Assembly (NCBI GenBank): GCA_913061385.1
Contig: CAJXTM010000161.1
Span: 1 to 7,411 of the forward strand
Direction of reading: 5' to 3'
Length of the DNA: 7,411 nucleotides
Source: an uncultured Rhodopirellula sp.
GTDB taxonomy: Bacteria > Planctomycetota > Planctomycetia > Pirellulales > Pirellulaceae
Shown here: one piece after another, positions 7,287 through 7,411 of the stretch
Layout: each line of letters starts with the position of its first letter
Position numbering within the stretch: position 1 is the stretch's first letter
Translations under genes and position numbers: made by a program
Notes under the pieces: model-generated
What the model saw: the letters and a program-made list of their open reading frames with translations, nothing else
What the model was told of the DNA's origin: nothing
The model's database searches: none

Positions 7287-7363
7287 TTATCGTGTGGTGA
7301 CGCTTGCTGAACCGTACTGTCCGCTCAAGAACTGATAGCGACCTGTCTTTTCATCAAACACAT
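7287..7363 (-). CDS. Possible 3' end of an upstream minus-strand gene (partial)
   Basis: Reading leftward from the contig edge, one minus-strand frame is open for 24 codons and ends at TAA (7289-7287). It encodes VFDEKTGRY, QFLSGQYG and SASVTTR. The residue mix (charged, Gly-Tyr-rich, no runs) looks like real protein. The stop lies 60 bases before GTG 7226 on the same strand, as expected for the preceding gene of an operon. The fragment is too short to identify. In TolC-family operons the neighbour is often an adaptor or transporter subunit, but nothing in these residues shows that. The rest of the gene is lost at the adapter junction. Chance openness over 24 codons is quite possible. Confidence 0.45.
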
Positions 7364-7411
7364 CTGTCTCTTATACACATCTCCGAGCCCACGAGACCGA
7401 GGCTGATCTCG
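7364..7411. other. Nextera Read 2 adapter with i7 index, right end (artefact)
   Basis: 7364-7382 is the Tn5 mosaic end CTGTCTCTTATACACATCT. 7383-7397 is the Read 2 adapter CCGAGCCCACGAGAC. 7398-7405 (CGAGGCTG) matches a standard Nextera i7 index, N710 as I recall it. 7406-7411 (ATCTCG) starts the P7 flow-cell sequence. This is synthetic, and genomic sequence ends at about 7363. Confidence 0.99.

Noticed and set aside
7279..7292. CGAT and ATCG flanking a T-run upstream of the TolC-family gene as a terminator
   Set aside because: The stem is four base pairs, and the T-run is inside the loop, not after the stem.
1..7386. Terminal inverted repeats resembling the ends of an insertion sequence or transposon
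   Set aside because: They are the Tn5 mosaic end joined to Illumina Read 2 adapter sequence, and the window encodes no transposase.

Overview
The window is a short contig, about half G+C. It most likely comes from a planctomycete or a close relative such as a verrucomicrobial lineage. The main evidence is a complete pair of families typical of those genomes. The first is a secreted haem protein with the DUF1587/1595/1592/1588/1585 domain series. The second is a Tat-exported DUF1552 protein. A secreted PQQ-type beta-propeller beginning with the WPSWRG signature accompanies them. Mostly absent Shine-Dalgarno sequences also fit. The species cannot be named from the sequence.

Both ends are library artefact. 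Bases 1-23 and 7364-7411 are Illumina Nextera (Tn5 mosaic end plus Read 2) adapter, and the right end also carries an i7 index. Genomic sequence is therefore 24-7363 at most, and the terminal inverted repeats are not a mobile element.

Plus strand: 24-122 is upstream DNA with a 10-bp perfect inverted repeat touching the adapter. 123-1397 encodes a secreted beta-propeller protein. 1398-1542 is non-coding. 1543-4035 encodes the DUF1592-type haem protein (two CXXCH motifs). 4083-5438 encodes the DUF1552 protein, 47 bases downstream and with its own ribosome binding site. These last two very probably form an operon. All three products carry export signals, so the group is probably an extracytoplasmic, redox-linked cassette of unknown substrate.

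Minus strand: a TolC-family outer-membrane efflux protein converges on the DUF1552 gene with 27 bases between stop codons. Its start is best placed at GTG 7226, behind a perfect AGGAGG, giving CDS 5466-7226. Upstream of it, 7287-7363 looks like the last codons of another minus-strand gene cut off by the contig end. The tolC-like gene may be the second gene of an efflux or secretion operon that continues past the right edge.

No RNA gene, CRISPR array, insertion sequence or convincing intrinsic terminator was seen. The least understood content is the DUF1592/DUF1552 pair, which is common in this phylum but to my knowledge has no established function. Its DUF1552 member departs from the HXXSHH motif of its family.
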